This document shows positions 48,761-58,064 of a DNA stretch of 64,000 nt, piece by piece. The DNA comes from Sulfurimonas sp. (GTDB lineage Bacteria; Campylobacterota; Campylobacteria; Campylobacterales; Sulfurimonadaceae), in the NCBI GenBank assembly GCA_030949825.1, contig JAUZSC010000008.1, positions 124,001 to 188,000 on the forward strand, given 5' to 3'. A model generated the notes under the pieces. It saw only the letters and a program-made list of their open reading frames with translations, was not told the origin of the DNA and did not search any database. Position numbers and translations under genes: made by a program. Every line of letters starts with the position of its first letter. Position 1 is the stretch's first letter.

Positions 48761-49066
48761 ATGAATAAGAAAAGCTTGATGGCAATGTGGAATGACATGA
48801 AATTAGTTGTGCTCATGTTGACAGATTACATAAGGGAAGATTATATAAATATTCCTACGAATACAGTTGCTGCTATTGCAGTGATGCTCATCTACATAAT
48901 TAGCCCTATAGACTTTATACCGGATTTTATTCTTGGTCTTGGTTTTATAGATGATTTTATAGTTATAAAAATAGTTTTAATGTTCGTGAAAAAAGATTTA
49001 GAACAATACGAGCTATGGAGAAACAAACAAAAAAAAAGGAGCTACAAATGTTTAAAAAGTTTCTAG
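48761..49066 (+). CDS. DUF1232 (YkvA-like) membrane protein, copy 1
   Basis: This 101-residue protein has the DUF1232 core: a hydrophobic helix AAIAVMLIYIISPIDFIPDF (about 45-64), then GLGFIDDFIVIKI, a second helix. The N-terminus MWNDMKLVVLMLTDYI is shared with the paralogue at 49311. DUF1232 proteins are small membrane-associated proteins of unknown role, often near stress or mobile genes. A strong AAAAAAAGGAG site precedes the ATG. The 3' end overlaps the next ORF by 19 bp. Confidence 0.8.
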   Translation: MNKKSLMAMWNDMKLVVLMLTDYIREDYINIPTNTVAAIAVMLIYIISPIDFIPDFILGLGFIDDFIVIKIVLMFVKKDLEQYELWRNKQKKRSYKCLKSF

Positions 49067-49218
49067 CAGATACACGGATCACACGTATTATGATATTTTC
49101 AATATTTGTAAAAGACTCTGACAAGTATATAGACAAAGAACTAGACAAAATACCTGCTAGTGAGTTGTTAAACTGGGTTGGTAGTGAGCTAAAGGAAACA
49201 ATAAAAAGAAAGGAGTGA
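49048..49218 (+). CDS. Small soluble protein of unknown function
   Basis: The ORF track begins at 49015, but the ATG at 49048 has a perfect AAAAAGGAGCTACAA ribosome site, so the protein is probably 56 residues starting MFKKFLADTRITRIMIFS. It has one amphipathic or hydrophobic helix near residues 8-20 and a charged remainder ending ETIKRKE. It is translationally linked to the DUF1232 gene by a 19-bp overlap. No family is recognised. Confidence 0.55.
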   Translation: MFKKFLADTRITRIMIFSIFVKDSDKYIDKELDKIPASELLNWVGSELKETIKRKE

Positions 49219-49310
49219 TTTACAATAAGAGTTTTTAACTTGACAACAAACCTCACTATATCTTTACACGTATTATAGTATAATACTGAACTAAATTATA
49301 AGGACAACAA

Positions 49311-49709
49311 ATGAACTTAACAAAAGAACAACTAGAGAAGGCTAAAAAACAGTTTGAAGAAGATATAAAGAATGTAGATGAAGATGATGTTCAATACGCA
49401 TCAAAAAAAGGTACTACAAAAATTAATGGAATGGAAAATAGTATCCCCAGTGTTTTATTAAAAATGTGGGATGACATTAAACTTATGATTGAATTGTTAA
49501 CAGATTATATCAAAGGTAATTACAAAGAAGTACCATGGAATATTATTGCTGCTATAACTGGGGCAATTATTTATTTTGTTTCACCAATAGATGTTATACC
49601 TGATTTTATTCCAGTTGTTGGGTATCTCGATGACGCAGCAGTAATTAAACTTGCTCTTAATTTTTCGCAGGATGATCTTAATAAATATGCAAAATGGAAA
49701 AATATTTAG
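49311..49709 (+). CDS. DUF1232 (YkvA-like) membrane protein, copy 2
   Basis: This 132-residue protein repeats the DUF1232 pattern: AAITGAIIYFVSPIDVIPDF near residue 80, then IPVVGYLDDAAVIKLAL. The segment MWDDIKLMIELLTDYIKGNY matches MWNDMKLVVLMLTDYIREDY in copy 1, so the two are paralogues. This copy has a charged 50-residue N-terminal extension and a DDDVQYA segment. A TATAAT-like -10 lies about 40 bases upstream, so it may have its own promoter. Confidence 0.82.
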   Translation: MNLTKEQLEKAKKQFEEDIKNVDEDDVQYASKKGTTKINGMENSIPSVLLKMWDDIKLMIELLTDYIKGNYKEVPWNIIAAITGAIIYFVSPIDVIPDFIPVVGYLDDAAVIKLALNFSQDDLNKYAKWKNI

Positions 49710-49814
49710 TTTATAAGGGATATTTAATCTATAGCATGAATAAAATCAAATACTAGTATAGCAATATATAATATTTTTAGTCCTATGTTGAGATTAGTTT
49801 AAAGGATAAAAGAG

Positions 49815-50402
49815 ATGAAAAAAATAATATTTGTAATAAATTTACTAATTGCTGTAGTATGTAGTGATAATACTATCTATCAAAGGGATGGAATTATATA
49901 CAACAATTTTAGTGATTTAGACAAAGTCTCAAAAAACAACTTTAATGATCAAATGACAATAATAAAGAGAAAAGCTTGCGCAAGTTTAGTAAATCCAAGA
50001 CTAAGCAGTATGAATGCTGAAATAAAAGCAATATGTATTTTCTTTAAAGATGAAACCCCAATTGTAACGGGGGGAGGAGGTTCATTATTACTTCTTGTGT
50101 TATCTGGCTTCACAGCTGTAATGGGCGATAAGAATGATGATAGTTGTATGAGTAGACCTGATGTCAAGTTAATAGTTGAAAAATATAAAGATGAATATGA
50201 GAAAGATATAGCTATTAACTTTACGACATGTAAAATGAGAGTGATAGATCTTGATATTGATGAATGGGATGAGAATACTTTCAGTTCTGGAAAATCGAGA
50301 GATATAGAAGTTAAAATGGTTGTCAATGAAAAAAAGATGACAATTGATGATGAAGAGTGTTCCAAAGAAAGATTCAATCCAGAAATAGAAGTTGAGGAGT
50401 GA
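49815..50402 (+). CDS. Exported or anchored protein of unknown function
   Basis: This 195-residue protein begins with a signal-like segment (KKIIFVINLLIAVVCSD; the Cys could be lipidated but the lipobox is poor). The domain holds cysteines in KRKACASL, IKAICIFF, DDSCMSRPD, FTTCKMRV and DEECSKE, and a glycine-rich hydrophobic stretch GGGGSLLLLVLSGFTAVMG near residues 86-104 that could be a membrane helix. It matches no family known to me. An AAAGGAT site precedes the start. A 227-bp non-coding gap with only short, broken frames follows. Confidence 0.55.
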   Translation: MKKIIFVINLLIAVVCSDNTIYQRDGIIYNNFSDLDKVSKNNFNDQMTIIKRKACASLVNPRLSSMNAEIKAICIFFKDETPIVTGGGGSLLLLVLSGFTAVMGDKNDDSCMSRPDVKLIVEKYKDEYEKDIAINFTTCKMRVIDLDIDEWDENTFSSGKSRDIEVKMVVNEKKMTIDDEECSKERFNPEIEVEE

Positions 50403-50629
50403 AATACAAATTCATATTTATGATAGAAACAGTTGTAAAAGAATTAGGAATAGGAATGAAAAAAATTTAAACTTGAAACTAAGTACCATTCTAATGGCAA
50501 AGTATTTGTCGCTAAAGTAAAAAAAATATTAACAGACTAAAAGATACTTGTATACCTCAAACAGTTGCAAACATATACGAGATATTAAAATGTCATTTGG
50601 CTATAATTTAAAATTAAAGGAAAATATAA

Positions 50630-52261
50630 ATGGAAAATATAAATTTATTTATTAAAGAGAATGTAAAAGACATAGGTGACTCTGTATATATTGCACCTAA
50701 CATCCCAGAAAAGAAATTAAACAATGCAATTAAAGCTTTTAAGTGTGAAAATTTTTATGAATCAATTTTAGCTATTCAAGATGCTACTGTATTTGGAAGT
50801 GCAAAAGAAGGTTTTGTTTTTACCGGTAAAAAGATGATTCATCATGAATATGGTGAATTTATTTATTCTGAAATAGAATCAGTTGAGTATATTGCAGATA
50901 AAAAAGTTGACGATGATAATAATAAAGAAAAAGTAGAAAAACATATTGTTATATCAAAAGATAATAAAAAATATAAATTTGAATATCTTATTGGTATTGA
51001 TGAAGAAAAATTAACAATTTTTTTAAATAGAATAATTACAGAATTTGAAGATTACAAAGAAGAAGACCAACTTAAAATAATATCTGAAATGTCTGATGAA
51101 TTAAAGATATCGTATTTAAAAATTATAATAAATATGACATTTATTGATGATGAAAAAATTGATGAAAAAGAATTAGCTGAGTTATTTTTACTTATGACAA
51201 GACTTAACCTAGATAAAGAATCAAGATTTTCAGTAAGAGCATATATTACTGAAATATCAAAAGAAAATATACAGTCTATAAAAGGTTTACTAGAAATTAT
51301 TAAAAATAATTCTGAAGCTAGCCATCATCGATCATTAATGATTTCACTTGCTAAAGATTTAATAAATGTTTACTTCAGTACCAAAGATACTACAAATAGA
51401 GATTTTAAATTTTTAGATGAAAATAAAAATTTATTTGAATTATCAGATGATGAAATTAATTTAGCTTATGAGACTGTAGAAAACGACTATAAACTGTTAA
51501 CAGAAGATTTAGATGATGATGCTATAAAGAAAAATGCAAAAAAATTAGCATCGACAGCAGCAGCAGCAGGTGCACCATTAGCTGCTGTTTATATTTCAGG
51601 TTCAGTTATTGGAATGTCAGCAGCAGGAATGACATCTGGACTCGCAACTCTTGGTATGGGAATGGGGATGACTGGAGGTTTAGCTGTTATTGGTATTATT
51701 GGTGTTTTATCATACAAAGGTGTGCAACACATAACAGGAGCGAATGAATTAGATAAATATAAAACTAGAGAGTTAATGCTTCATGATGTAATAAAACAAA
51801 CTCAAAAAACAATTTCATTAATCATTGATGATGTAAATTATATAGTTCAAAAATTAAATGATACTATGTTAAATCATAGTGACCAAACAGAAAAAATCAA
51901 AAAACTTACTTATATGATGGCTCAATTTCAAGGAGCTTTAAAAAGTGTTGATAATAAAGCAAGTATATATCAGAATACAGCTAATAGACTTCACAACCCT
52001 AAAGTTTTAGATGAAGAAAGGTTTAAATCTTTAACTGAAGAGCCAACAAAAAAACCATTATATGATTTTGTTATTGTAAATTATGAGTTAAAAATGATTG
52101 AAACCGACAATGAAAAAGTTGAAAATCTTGTTTTAAAAGAAGATGTGACAACAGAAGTATTAGATAAAATGTCAGAAATATTTAAAGCCTTAGGTTATTT
52201 TGACATGGATAATATTTTAAAATCAAAAGCTTCTGGAATGATAAAAGGTATCTTTGGATGA
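50630..52261 (+). CDS. Cassette gene A: PH-like, helical and glycine-zipper membrane protein, unknown
   Basis: This 543-residue protein has an N-terminal region (about 1-145) whose strand pattern (DATVFGSAKEGFVFTGKKMI, then IYSEIESVEYI) looks like a bacterial PH domain. A helical part at about 150-290 includes FIDDEKIDEKELAELFLLMT, resembling TerB-like acidic helices. A hydrophobic glycine- and alanine-rich block follows at about 305-370 (AGMTSGLATLGMGMGMTGGL). A long helical C-terminus completes it. Its stop overlaps the next gene's ATG by 4 bp, so both products are made together. No known defence or toxin family is recognised. Layout suggests a membrane-acting protein. Confidence 0.65.
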   Translation: MENINLFIKENVKDIGDSVYIAPNIPEKKLNNAIKAFKCENFYESILAIQDATVFGSAKEGFVFTGKKMIHHEYGEFIYSEIESVEYIADKKVDDDNNKEKVEKHIVISKDNKKYKFEYLIGIDEEKLTIFLNRIITEFEDYKEEDQLKIISEMSDELKISYLKIIINMTFIDDEKIDEKELAELFLLMTRLNLDKESRFSVRAYITEISKENIQSIKGLLEIIKNNSEASHHRSLMISLAKDLINVYFSTKDTTNRDFKFLDENKNLFELSDDEINLAYETVENDYKLLTEDLDDDAIKKNAKKLASTAAAAGAPLAAVYISGSVIGMSAAGMTSGLATLGMGMGMTGGLAVIGIIGVLSYKGVQHITGANELDKYKTRELMLHDVIKQTQKTISLIIDDVNYIVQKLNDTMLNHSDQTEKIKKLTYMMAQFQGALKSVDNKASIYQNTANRLHNPKVLDEERFKSLTEEPTKKPLYDFVIVNYELKMIETDNEKVENLVLKEDVTTEVLDKMSEIFKALGYFDMDNILKSKASGMIKGIFG

Positions 52262-53769
52262 AACAAGATTATTTAAAAGATGAAGGAAATACTTTAAGAG
52301 TACAAAAGCATCAATTAAATAATACAGATGATAAATTATCTGAAGTTGACAGTATATTGTCAGGTTTACAAAAAGAGCAGTCAAGTAATAATGAATCTCT
52401 TGACGATATGATGGCTAGTATGGAAAGTTTATTGCAAAATAGTTCATCTGTAGTTTCAGCTGAAACTGCAGATGAAAATATAATGCTTATTGAAAATGAA
52501 TTAAATTGTAATATGGATAGACAAAATATATCATTAGTATCTGAAATAGACCATATACAATTAAATGAAAATTCAACTTGGGAAGACTATACAAAGGCAA
52601 TAGAAGATTATGGCTTTAAGCATAATTTAGATTTAAAAGAAGACCCATTTAAACACTTAATGACAAAATCTCAACAAGTAGAACTTCAAAAACGAATAAA
52701 AGATGACTTTACTCTTAAAAATGCTAATTGTGACAAATATGATTATATGATGGCTGGAACATGTGGGGTAATTGGTGGGCTAATTGATATTTTATTTGTG
52801 GGTGCTCCAGGAGATAGTAAACTAGGTGATATTGCAGATAATCAAGTAAATGAAATAACAGAAAAATTTGCAGAATTTGTAGGGTGGAATAAAGACAAAG
52901 CAGTTGAAAAAGGAAAAAATACAACAGCAAGTGCGATAGGATATTTAGAGGGTAAGTTTAAAATTAACTATGACCAAGCAACAACACATGCAACAGATGG
53001 TGCAGTTAATAATTTATCTTTAAAGAACCATCATTTGAAAAGCTTAGGACACTCTCCTGACTTAATAGGCTTATTTTTCTCAATATTAAATCAATTTACA
53101 AGTACATCAACTTTTGTAAGCAATGGAAAAATAATAACTATTGATACAAAAACATTTGATTTACAAGGTAATGATTTTGTATCTAAAGTTTTTTGTGGTT
53201 TTGCTAATTGGTTTGGACATATCATGTCTGATTGGTCTGGTTCATCAGGAACAGTAGGACAAGGTGGAAGAGGAACAGGAGTGCCAATACCATTTTTTAA
53301 TTTATTCCAATTAATGAATTTTGGAGAATTTGGACAAAATAAACAAACTTTTGCAACAGTAACAGCAAAAGTTTTTGAAAATGGTTATGATACAAGACAT
53401 GCAATGGCAATGGCAATACCAGTTCTAACCACAGAACTATTAATTAGATTTATGTACACAATGAAAGCACACTTTTATCATGAAAAAGATTGGAAAGATT
53501 CCATTCCTAATGCTAATATTCCAGAATTGAGAAGAATGTTATTGGTTGGTCATGGAACACTTTGTTTAATTGATGGTGTTGATACTTATATCCGTTCGGG
53601 TGGAGAAATGGTTACATTTTTATCAAGAACAAATTTACTAGCATGGGCTAGATTTGGACAACTTGGATTAAAAGAGCTGAATGCTTGGTACAATTTAGGT
53701 GGTGTTGATGCTGATGCCATTGATATGTATTTAGATAAAGAGTATAAAAAAATACTAAATAAATATTAA
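52258..53769 (+). CDS. Cassette gene B: large partly hydrophobic protein, unknown
   Basis: This 503-residue partner has a charged N-terminus (about 1-110) and then a glycine-rich hydrophobic segment YDYMMAGTCGVIGGLIDILF near 165-182. Further hydrophobic helices appear (LIGLFFSILNQF, VFCGFANWFGHIMSDW). A Gly-rich loop GQGGRGTGVPIPFFNLFQL near residue 343 and LLVGHGTLCLIDGVDTYI near 435 look like conserved structural motifs, but no catalytic signature is identified. The gene has no ribosome site of its own beyond sequence inside gene A. Codon use is as AT-rich as the island. Function is unknown; a joint complex with gene A is inferred from the overlap. Confidence 0.65.
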   Translation: MKQDYLKDEGNTLRVQKHQLNNTDDKLSEVDSILSGLQKEQSSNNESLDDMMASMESLLQNSSSVVSAETADENIMLIENELNCNMDRQNISLVSEIDHIQLNENSTWEDYTKAIEDYGFKHNLDLKEDPFKHLMTKSQQVELQKRIKDDFTLKNANCDKYDYMMAGTCGVIGGLIDILFVGAPGDSKLGDIADNQVNEITEKFAEFVGWNKDKAVEKGKNTTASAIGYLEGKFKINYDQATTHATDGAVNNLSLKNHHLKSLGHSPDLIGLFFSILNQFTSTSTFVSNGKIITIDTKTFDLQGNDFVSKVFCGFANWFGHIMSDWSGSSGTVGQGGRGTGVPIPFFNLFQLMNFGEFGQNKQTFATVTAKVFENGYDTRHAMAMAIPVLTTELLIRFMYTMKAHFYHEKDWKDSIPNANIPELRRMLLVGHGTLCLIDGVDTYIRSGGEMVTFLSRTNLLAWARFGQLGLKELNAWYNLGGVDADAIDMYLDKEYKKILNKY

Positions 53770-53855
53770 TAATGAAGATTTAAATCTAAAGTTATTAGTA
53801 AATTCAAAAGAAAAGTTAAAATGAAAGATTTTAAGAATAGTACATAAGGCTCTAA

Positions 53856-54728
53856 ATGAAAAACCACGACACAATAGCAACAAGACTAGCCCAAATTCTA
53901 AACAAACTAAACTCAGGTGAAAGACTTGATGTCGAAGAGTTGGTAGAAGAGTTTGGAGTAACCAAGAGAACTATTCAAAGAGACCTCAATGAAAGACTAT
54001 CTTATCTACCTCTAAAAAAGCAAAATAATCTCTATTTCTTAGAAGAGTATTACTTAGGTAAGCTTAACTTTGATGACATGAAGAACTTTGCAGCTCTTAG
54101 TGGTATAAGGGAGTTATTTCCCTCCCTCCAAGAAAACTTCATTAAAGATATACTAGATGCTACCGTAAGTAAAGCCTACCTTATTAAAGGGCATAACTAT
54201 GAAGATATGAGTGACAAGACTTCAGAGTTTGAACTTACACAGAGTGCTATTCTCTTAAACAAACTCCTAGAGTTCACTTATAAAGATAAACCTAGAGTTA
54301 TCAAACCCTATAAGCTTATCAACTCTAAAGGTATTTGGTATCTTGCTGGTGTAGAGGGAGAGATACTTAAAACATTTTCATTTAGTAAAATAACTAAGCT
54401 TGTAGCTACGGAGATAGTATTTGATAGTGATGATAATATATTAGAAACTATTAAAGATGATGACAACATTTGGTTTAGTTCTAAGCAGATAGAAGTTGTT
54501 TTAAAAGTAGACTATGATGTAGCTGGTTACTTTACTAGAAGAAATATTCTACCAAATCAATTCATAATCAAAAAACTAGCAGATGGTGGACTACTTGTAT
54601 CTACTAAAGTGTCTTACGATGAAGAGATACTAAAGCTTGTACGATACTGGATTCCAAATGTAAGCATAGTTTCTCCAACTTATCTACAAGAAAAGCTAGA
54701 AGATGGTTTGAGAAAGTATCTGAAGTAA
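53856..54728 (+). CDS. WYL-domain transcriptional regulator
   Basis: This 290-residue protein begins with a winged helix-turn-helix (LDVEELVEEFGVTKRTIQRD near residues 28-47). A WYL domain follows, with the signature GIWYLAGVEGE near 160 and the preceding RVIKPYKLINS, and a WCX-like C-terminal domain. WYL regulators often bind ligands such as nucleotides or ssDNA and control defence or DNA-damage genes. It leads a group of unknown genes to about 58850 and shares one base with the next start. It is probably the regulator of these genes. Confidence 0.88.
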   Translation: MKNHDTIATRLAQILNKLNSGERLDVEELVEEFGVTKRTIQRDLNERLSYLPLKKQNNLYFLEEYYLGKLNFDDMKNFAALSGIRELFPSLQENFIKDILDATVSKAYLIKGHNYEDMSDKTSEFELTQSAILLNKLLEFTYKDKPRVIKPYKLINSKGIWYLAGVEGEILKTFSFSKITKLVATEIVFDSDDNILETIKDDDNIWFSSKQIEVVLKVDYDVAGYFTRRNILPNQFIIKKLADGGLLVSTKVSYDEEILKLVRYWIPNVSIVSPTYLQEKLEDGLRKYLK

Positions 54729-55009
54729 TGAAGAGAGCAAATGAGTTTAATCCAAAGTTCCTAAAACTTTTCAACGAGATAGAACTAAGAGACATAGTTA
54801 AATCAGCTTCAGCCTACGGTAATGATTGTCTTGTTGTCACAACTGAGGACTACTTCTTTGAATTAAGTGCAGATATAGGTAATGAAGTAGAAATATATTG
54901 TGAAAATAACACTAGCTTTGAAGCGAACAAACTTTCAAAAGAGGAGTTTCTTCACTTGTACAAGACTAGCCCCTTGAGCAAATTATCTTGTTTGAGTGTT
55001 AAAGAATAA
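54728..55009 (+). CDS. Small soluble protein co-translated with the WYL regulator
   Basis: This 93-residue protein has no hydrophobic helix. The ATG shares a base with the WYL stop codon, so it is translated from the same message. The sequence shows ESRTR-free, ordinary acid-rich composition with SAYGNDCLVVTTEDYFFELS near residue 30. No family is recognised. Its fixed position suggests that it works with the regulator. Confidence 0.6.
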   Translation: MKRANEFNPKFLKLFNEIELRDIVKSASAYGNDCLVVTTEDYFFELSADIGNEVEIYCENNTSFEANKLSKEEFLHLYKTSPLSKLSCLSVKE

Positions 55010-55085
55010 ATAAACGACACCACCACGCCACTCAAAACGCTACACTTCAATAATTAAAATAAACCACATATACAAAGGAAATACA

Positions 55086-55955
55086 ATGTTTATGAACTTT
55101 AGAAGCTGTAGTTCTGATACTACATCATACCAAGAGACCGAAGAAAGACGAAAAGAGAGAGAAGCTCTCAAGCAAGAAAAAAAGGCAATGACTCGTAGAG
55201 AGAAGAAAGCTAAATACGGCTGGAGTTCCTACCATGCTAAGGCTGAGAAATTTGATATAAATCAAGAAGATAGCCTAATCTATAGAAGAAGAAAATCACA
55301 TAAGAATAACACTACGAAATCTAAACATAAAAGAGATATGAAATATTTTTATAAGTTTGAGGGAATATTTAAAAGATGGCTTAAAGAGAATATTGATAGA
55401 TTTAACTATAAACCTATTCCCAAGGAAGGTGGAGGTTATCACTTAGAAGGAATCATTAAAAACATTGAGTTTGGAGTTAGCGACTATGAGGTTTATCTTT
55501 CTTTTCTTTATTTTGGAGAGCCTGACTACTATGGAGATGATAATTGTTTTGATTTTTGCTATATGGCATATATCGGTAAAGAAAAGTACCATCCTCAAAA
55601 AGGTTTTTATGATGGAGATAGACCGGATGGCATATACACATATTTTCCAACGAGAGAAGCCTTATATATAAATGAAGTCTTTGAGTATGCGATTAGCTAT
55701 TGTAATGAAATGCTTGTGCCAGAAAATAGTTTATATCTAAATAGTTCATGTGGAATTACAAGTGCCATGATATATGCAAGCGATGAAAGCGACAAGAAAA
55801 ACAAGCGTGTTTACAGTGAAGAAGATGACTATATAAAAGAGCTAAGTCAAGAAGAGTGTCTTAAACTCTATAAAGATGACAAAGCCTATAAATATATAAA
55901 ATATGATTTGTTTGATAGGGCTAAAGAGCCTTTAATAAAATACAGAAGGAAGTAA
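55086..55955 (+). CDS. Soluble protein of unknown function with a basic N-terminus
   Basis: This 289-residue protein has a highly charged N-terminal region (about 15-85, for example RRKEREALKQEKKAMTRREK), which could bind nucleic acid, and a globular remainder with YFYKFEGIFKRWLKENIDRF near 95. Aromatic-rich segments (YLSFLYFGEPDYYGDDN) and YFPTREALYINEVFEYAIS follow. No motif is recognised. It lies in the WYL-led run with an AAAGGAAATACA ribosome site. Confidence 0.6.
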   Translation: MFMNFRSCSSDTTSYQETEERRKEREALKQEKKAMTRREKKAKYGWSSYHAKAEKFDINQEDSLIYRRRKSHKNNTTKSKHKRDMKYFYKFEGIFKRWLKENIDRFNYKPIPKEGGGYHLEGIIKNIEFGVSDYEVYLSFLYFGEPDYYGDDNCFDFCYMAYIGKEKYHPQKGFYDGDRPDGIYTYFPTREALYINEVFEYAISYCNEMLVPENSLYLNSSCGITSAMIYASDESDKKNKRVYSEEDDYIKELSQEECLKLYKDDKAYKYIKYDLFDRAKEPLIKYRRK

Positions 55956-55960
55956 AAACC

Positions 55961-56432
55961 ATGTTTAAAGATACAATAGAAATACTAAACTTTACACTTG
56001 AGCTTATAAAAAACAAGCAAGTTAAACAGAAACCTGCTAAAGAGATTTATGACCTTTACACACATTTAAATGAGATGAAGAAAAAAATGAACTTACTTAT
56101 CCACTTTATGCAAAGGGATTGGAGAGAATACAATGAAGATACGCAACATGGCTCTCGTATGAAAAAGTGGGTAGTGTTTGTAAATCAAGAATTGTATGAT
56201 TATGTTGATAGTAAGTATATGATGTTTTGTAAGGTACTCAAACTTGAAAGAACTCCATTTCCATATGAAGGAGTGCTAACTATGAACTTCTTTAACAAGC
56301 GTCTCAATTGTAAGCTAAATAAATATTTGGATTTACCTGTATTTGATGATGAAATGACATTAACACTCTATAGTTTTAACTTTGTAGCACTAGAGCAAAC
56401 AGACTATGCTTCTGTAGACTACGAAATCCCCC
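55961..56432 (+). pseudogene. Unknown protein gene, 5' part, cut by an IS3-like element
   Basis: The frame encodes about 157 real residues, starting MFKDTIEILNFTLELIKNKQ, with charged helices and no motif I recognise. From 56433 the sequence is IS end, so the listed C-terminal residues PLCQDSCPKLMI are IS-encoded. The gene starts 5 bases after the preceding one. Its probable 3' part resumes after the IS at 58065. Confidence 0.7.
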
Positions 56433-56488
56433 TGTGTCAGGATAGTTGTCCGAAACTTATGATATAAATCTTAATAAGGAACAAGACA

Positions 56489-57124
56489 ATGAGATATAGT
56501 AAAGCATACAAAGAAAAAGCAGTAAAAAAAGTGTTGGAAATGAGAGACACCCAAACTATGGGAACAATAGCAAAAGGCTTAAATATCTCAAAAGCCACCC
56601 TGCACATATGGCTAAAAAATACTAAGGATACTCAAACAACAGATGGAGTGATAACACTTTCTGATAAGCTCCAAATCCTAAAAGAAAGCTACAGCATGAA
56701 CGATGAAGCACTCAGTGCTTACTGCAGAGAGAAAGGTCTATTTAAACATCAACTCCAAGAGTGGGAGAAGGACTTCCTTAAAGTCCATAAACCTGAAGAC
56801 TCTACCGCTAAGAAAGCCCTAGAGGAGGAGAGAAGTAAGAGTAAAGCCTTAGCCAAGGAGTTGCGACGAAAGGAAAAGGCTCTAGCAGAGACAGCAACAC
56901 TCTTAGTATTGCAAAAAGTTTCAAGCACTGTTGGAGGGAGAGGAAGTATGATACCTCTAGCAGTGCGAAAAGATATCTTAATCCTTGTTACACAAGCACA
57001 TACAGATGGAGCACCTTTTTATAAAATAGCCCCTATCGTAGGATGTTGCACGAGAACACTCAAAAGATGGCAAGCTAATGAGCAGGATAAGCAGAACCCA
57101 GCGAATAAACTTCGAACCAACTAA
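56489..57124 (+). CDS. IS3-family ORFA, extended by a homopolymer variant
   Basis: The 211-residue ORF begins with an HTH (RYSKAYKEKAVKKVLEMRDT to SKATLHIWLKNT) and a charged leucine-zipper-like helix to about residue 150 (TLLVLQK). In this copy an A5 run (56911-56915 region) puts ORFA in frame with a stretch that normally starts at ATG 56948 (MIPLAVRKDILILVTQ) and that resembles the N-terminus of ORFB. The product is therefore an ORFA-ORFB hybrid that ends LRTN. Copy 2 has A6 and a different C-terminus. Confidence 0.75.
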   Translation: MRYSKAYKEKAVKKVLEMRDTQTMGTIAKGLNISKATLHIWLKNTKDTQTTDGVITLSDKLQILKESYSMNDEALSAYCREKGLFKHQLQEWEKDFLKVHKPEDSTAKKALEEERSKSKALAKELRRKEKALAETATLLVLQKVSSTVGGRGSMIPLAVRKDILILVTQAHTDGAPFYKIAPIVGCCTRTLKRWQANEQDKQNPANKLRTN

Positions 57125-58016
57125 CAAACTCTCTCAAGAGGAGAGAGAGCAGCTGATAAGCGTTGCTAACAATGAGAGCTATAAAAACCTATCCTCGCAT
57201 CAAATAGTGCCTAAGCTTGCAGACAAAGGAATTTACCTTGCATCTGAATCAACATTTTACAGAGTACTCAAAGAGCATAAGCAACTGACCCATAGACATA
57301 AACAAAAAGAAGGGAGTAGACATAAGCCAACTCCTTTGGTAGCCTCAGAGCCTAATCAAATATACAGTTGGGATATTACTTATCTACCAACAACAGTGCA
57401 AGGTGTATTTTATTACCTTTACCTCTTTATGGATATATATAGTCGCAAGATAGTCGGATGGCAAATCTATACCAAACAGAGCAGCGAGTTGGCTTCTGAA
57501 GTTATTAAAGATATAGCTATTAATGAAAACATCAAAGTAGATACAGTAACACTGCACTCAGACAATGGCTCCCCTATGAAAGGAGCTACATTTTTAACAA
57601 CACTTCAAAAGCTAGGCATTATGCCCACCTTTAGTAGACCTAGCGTGAGTAACGATAATCCTTACTCAGAGTCCATGTTTAAAACACTCAAATATACACC
57701 CTCCTATCCTAGTAAGCCATTTGATAGTGTAGTTGAGGCAAGAATATGGTGTGAAACATTTGTGACTTGGTATAACCATCAACACTGTCATAGTAGTATT
57801 GGGTTTGTCACACCAGTTCAAAGACACTTGCTTCAAGATAAGGAGATTTTAGAGAAAAGACATCGAGTATATGAGAAGGCTAAAGCAGCCAACCCTCGTA
57901 GATGGAGTGGTAGTACTCGTAACTGGTATTTCACAAAAGAAGTACATTTAAACCCCAATAAAGCAAAGGTAAACAATATAGCTGATAAAGTTTCAGCTGA
58001 AAGACATTCGGGTTAG
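57078..58016 (+). CDS. IS3-family ORFB, rve integrase domain
   Basis: The 312-residue product has the DDE core: Asp in YSWDITYLP near residue 102, Asp in LHSDNGSPM near 161, and Glu in NPYSESMFKTLKY near 197, about 35 residues after the second Asp. The true frame of the N-terminus begins in the previous ORF; the change of frame lies around AACCCAGCG (57095-57110), in both copies. Dropping one C joins the frames. Either the element uses frameshifting there or its ancestor was already damaged. Confidence 0.82.
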   Translation: MSRISRTQRINFEPTNKLSQEEREQLISVANNESYKNLSSHQIVPKLADKGIYLASESTFYRVLKEHKQLTHRHKQKEGSRHKPTPLVASEPNQIYSWDITYLPTTVQGVFYYLYLFMDIYSRKIVGWQIYTKQSSELASEVIKDIAINENIKVDTVTLHSDNGSPMKGATFLTTLQKLGIMPTFSRPSVSNDNPYSESMFKTLKYTPSYPSKPFDSVVEARIWCETFVTWYNHQHCHSSIGFVTPVQRHLLQDKEILEKRHRVYEKAKAANPRRWSGSTRNWYFTKEVHLNPNKAKVNNIADKVSAERHSG

Positions 58017-58064
58017 ACAAAGGTGGTACTTTCTAGGTACTTAATTTGGACAACTAGACTGACA

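Larger units (their letters stand above)
56433..58064 (+). mobile_element. IS3-like insertion sequence, copy 1, about 1.63 kb
   Basis: The left end TGTCAGGATAGTTGTCC (from 56435) and right end GGACAACTAGACTGACA (to 58064) are inverse copies with two mismatches over 17 bp. The left boundary may extend to CCCCTG, since those bases recur at 48519 and 63180. ORFA and an integrase-type ORFB lie inside. Clear target duplications are not visible, only similar flanks (CTACGAAATC, CTACCGAAATG). A second copy at 63183 is nearly identical. Confidence 0.85.

Noticed and set aside
50403-50629. Possible gene between the 195-aa protein and the cassette
   Set aside because: Only short frames with stops are present, with no start supported by a ribosome site.
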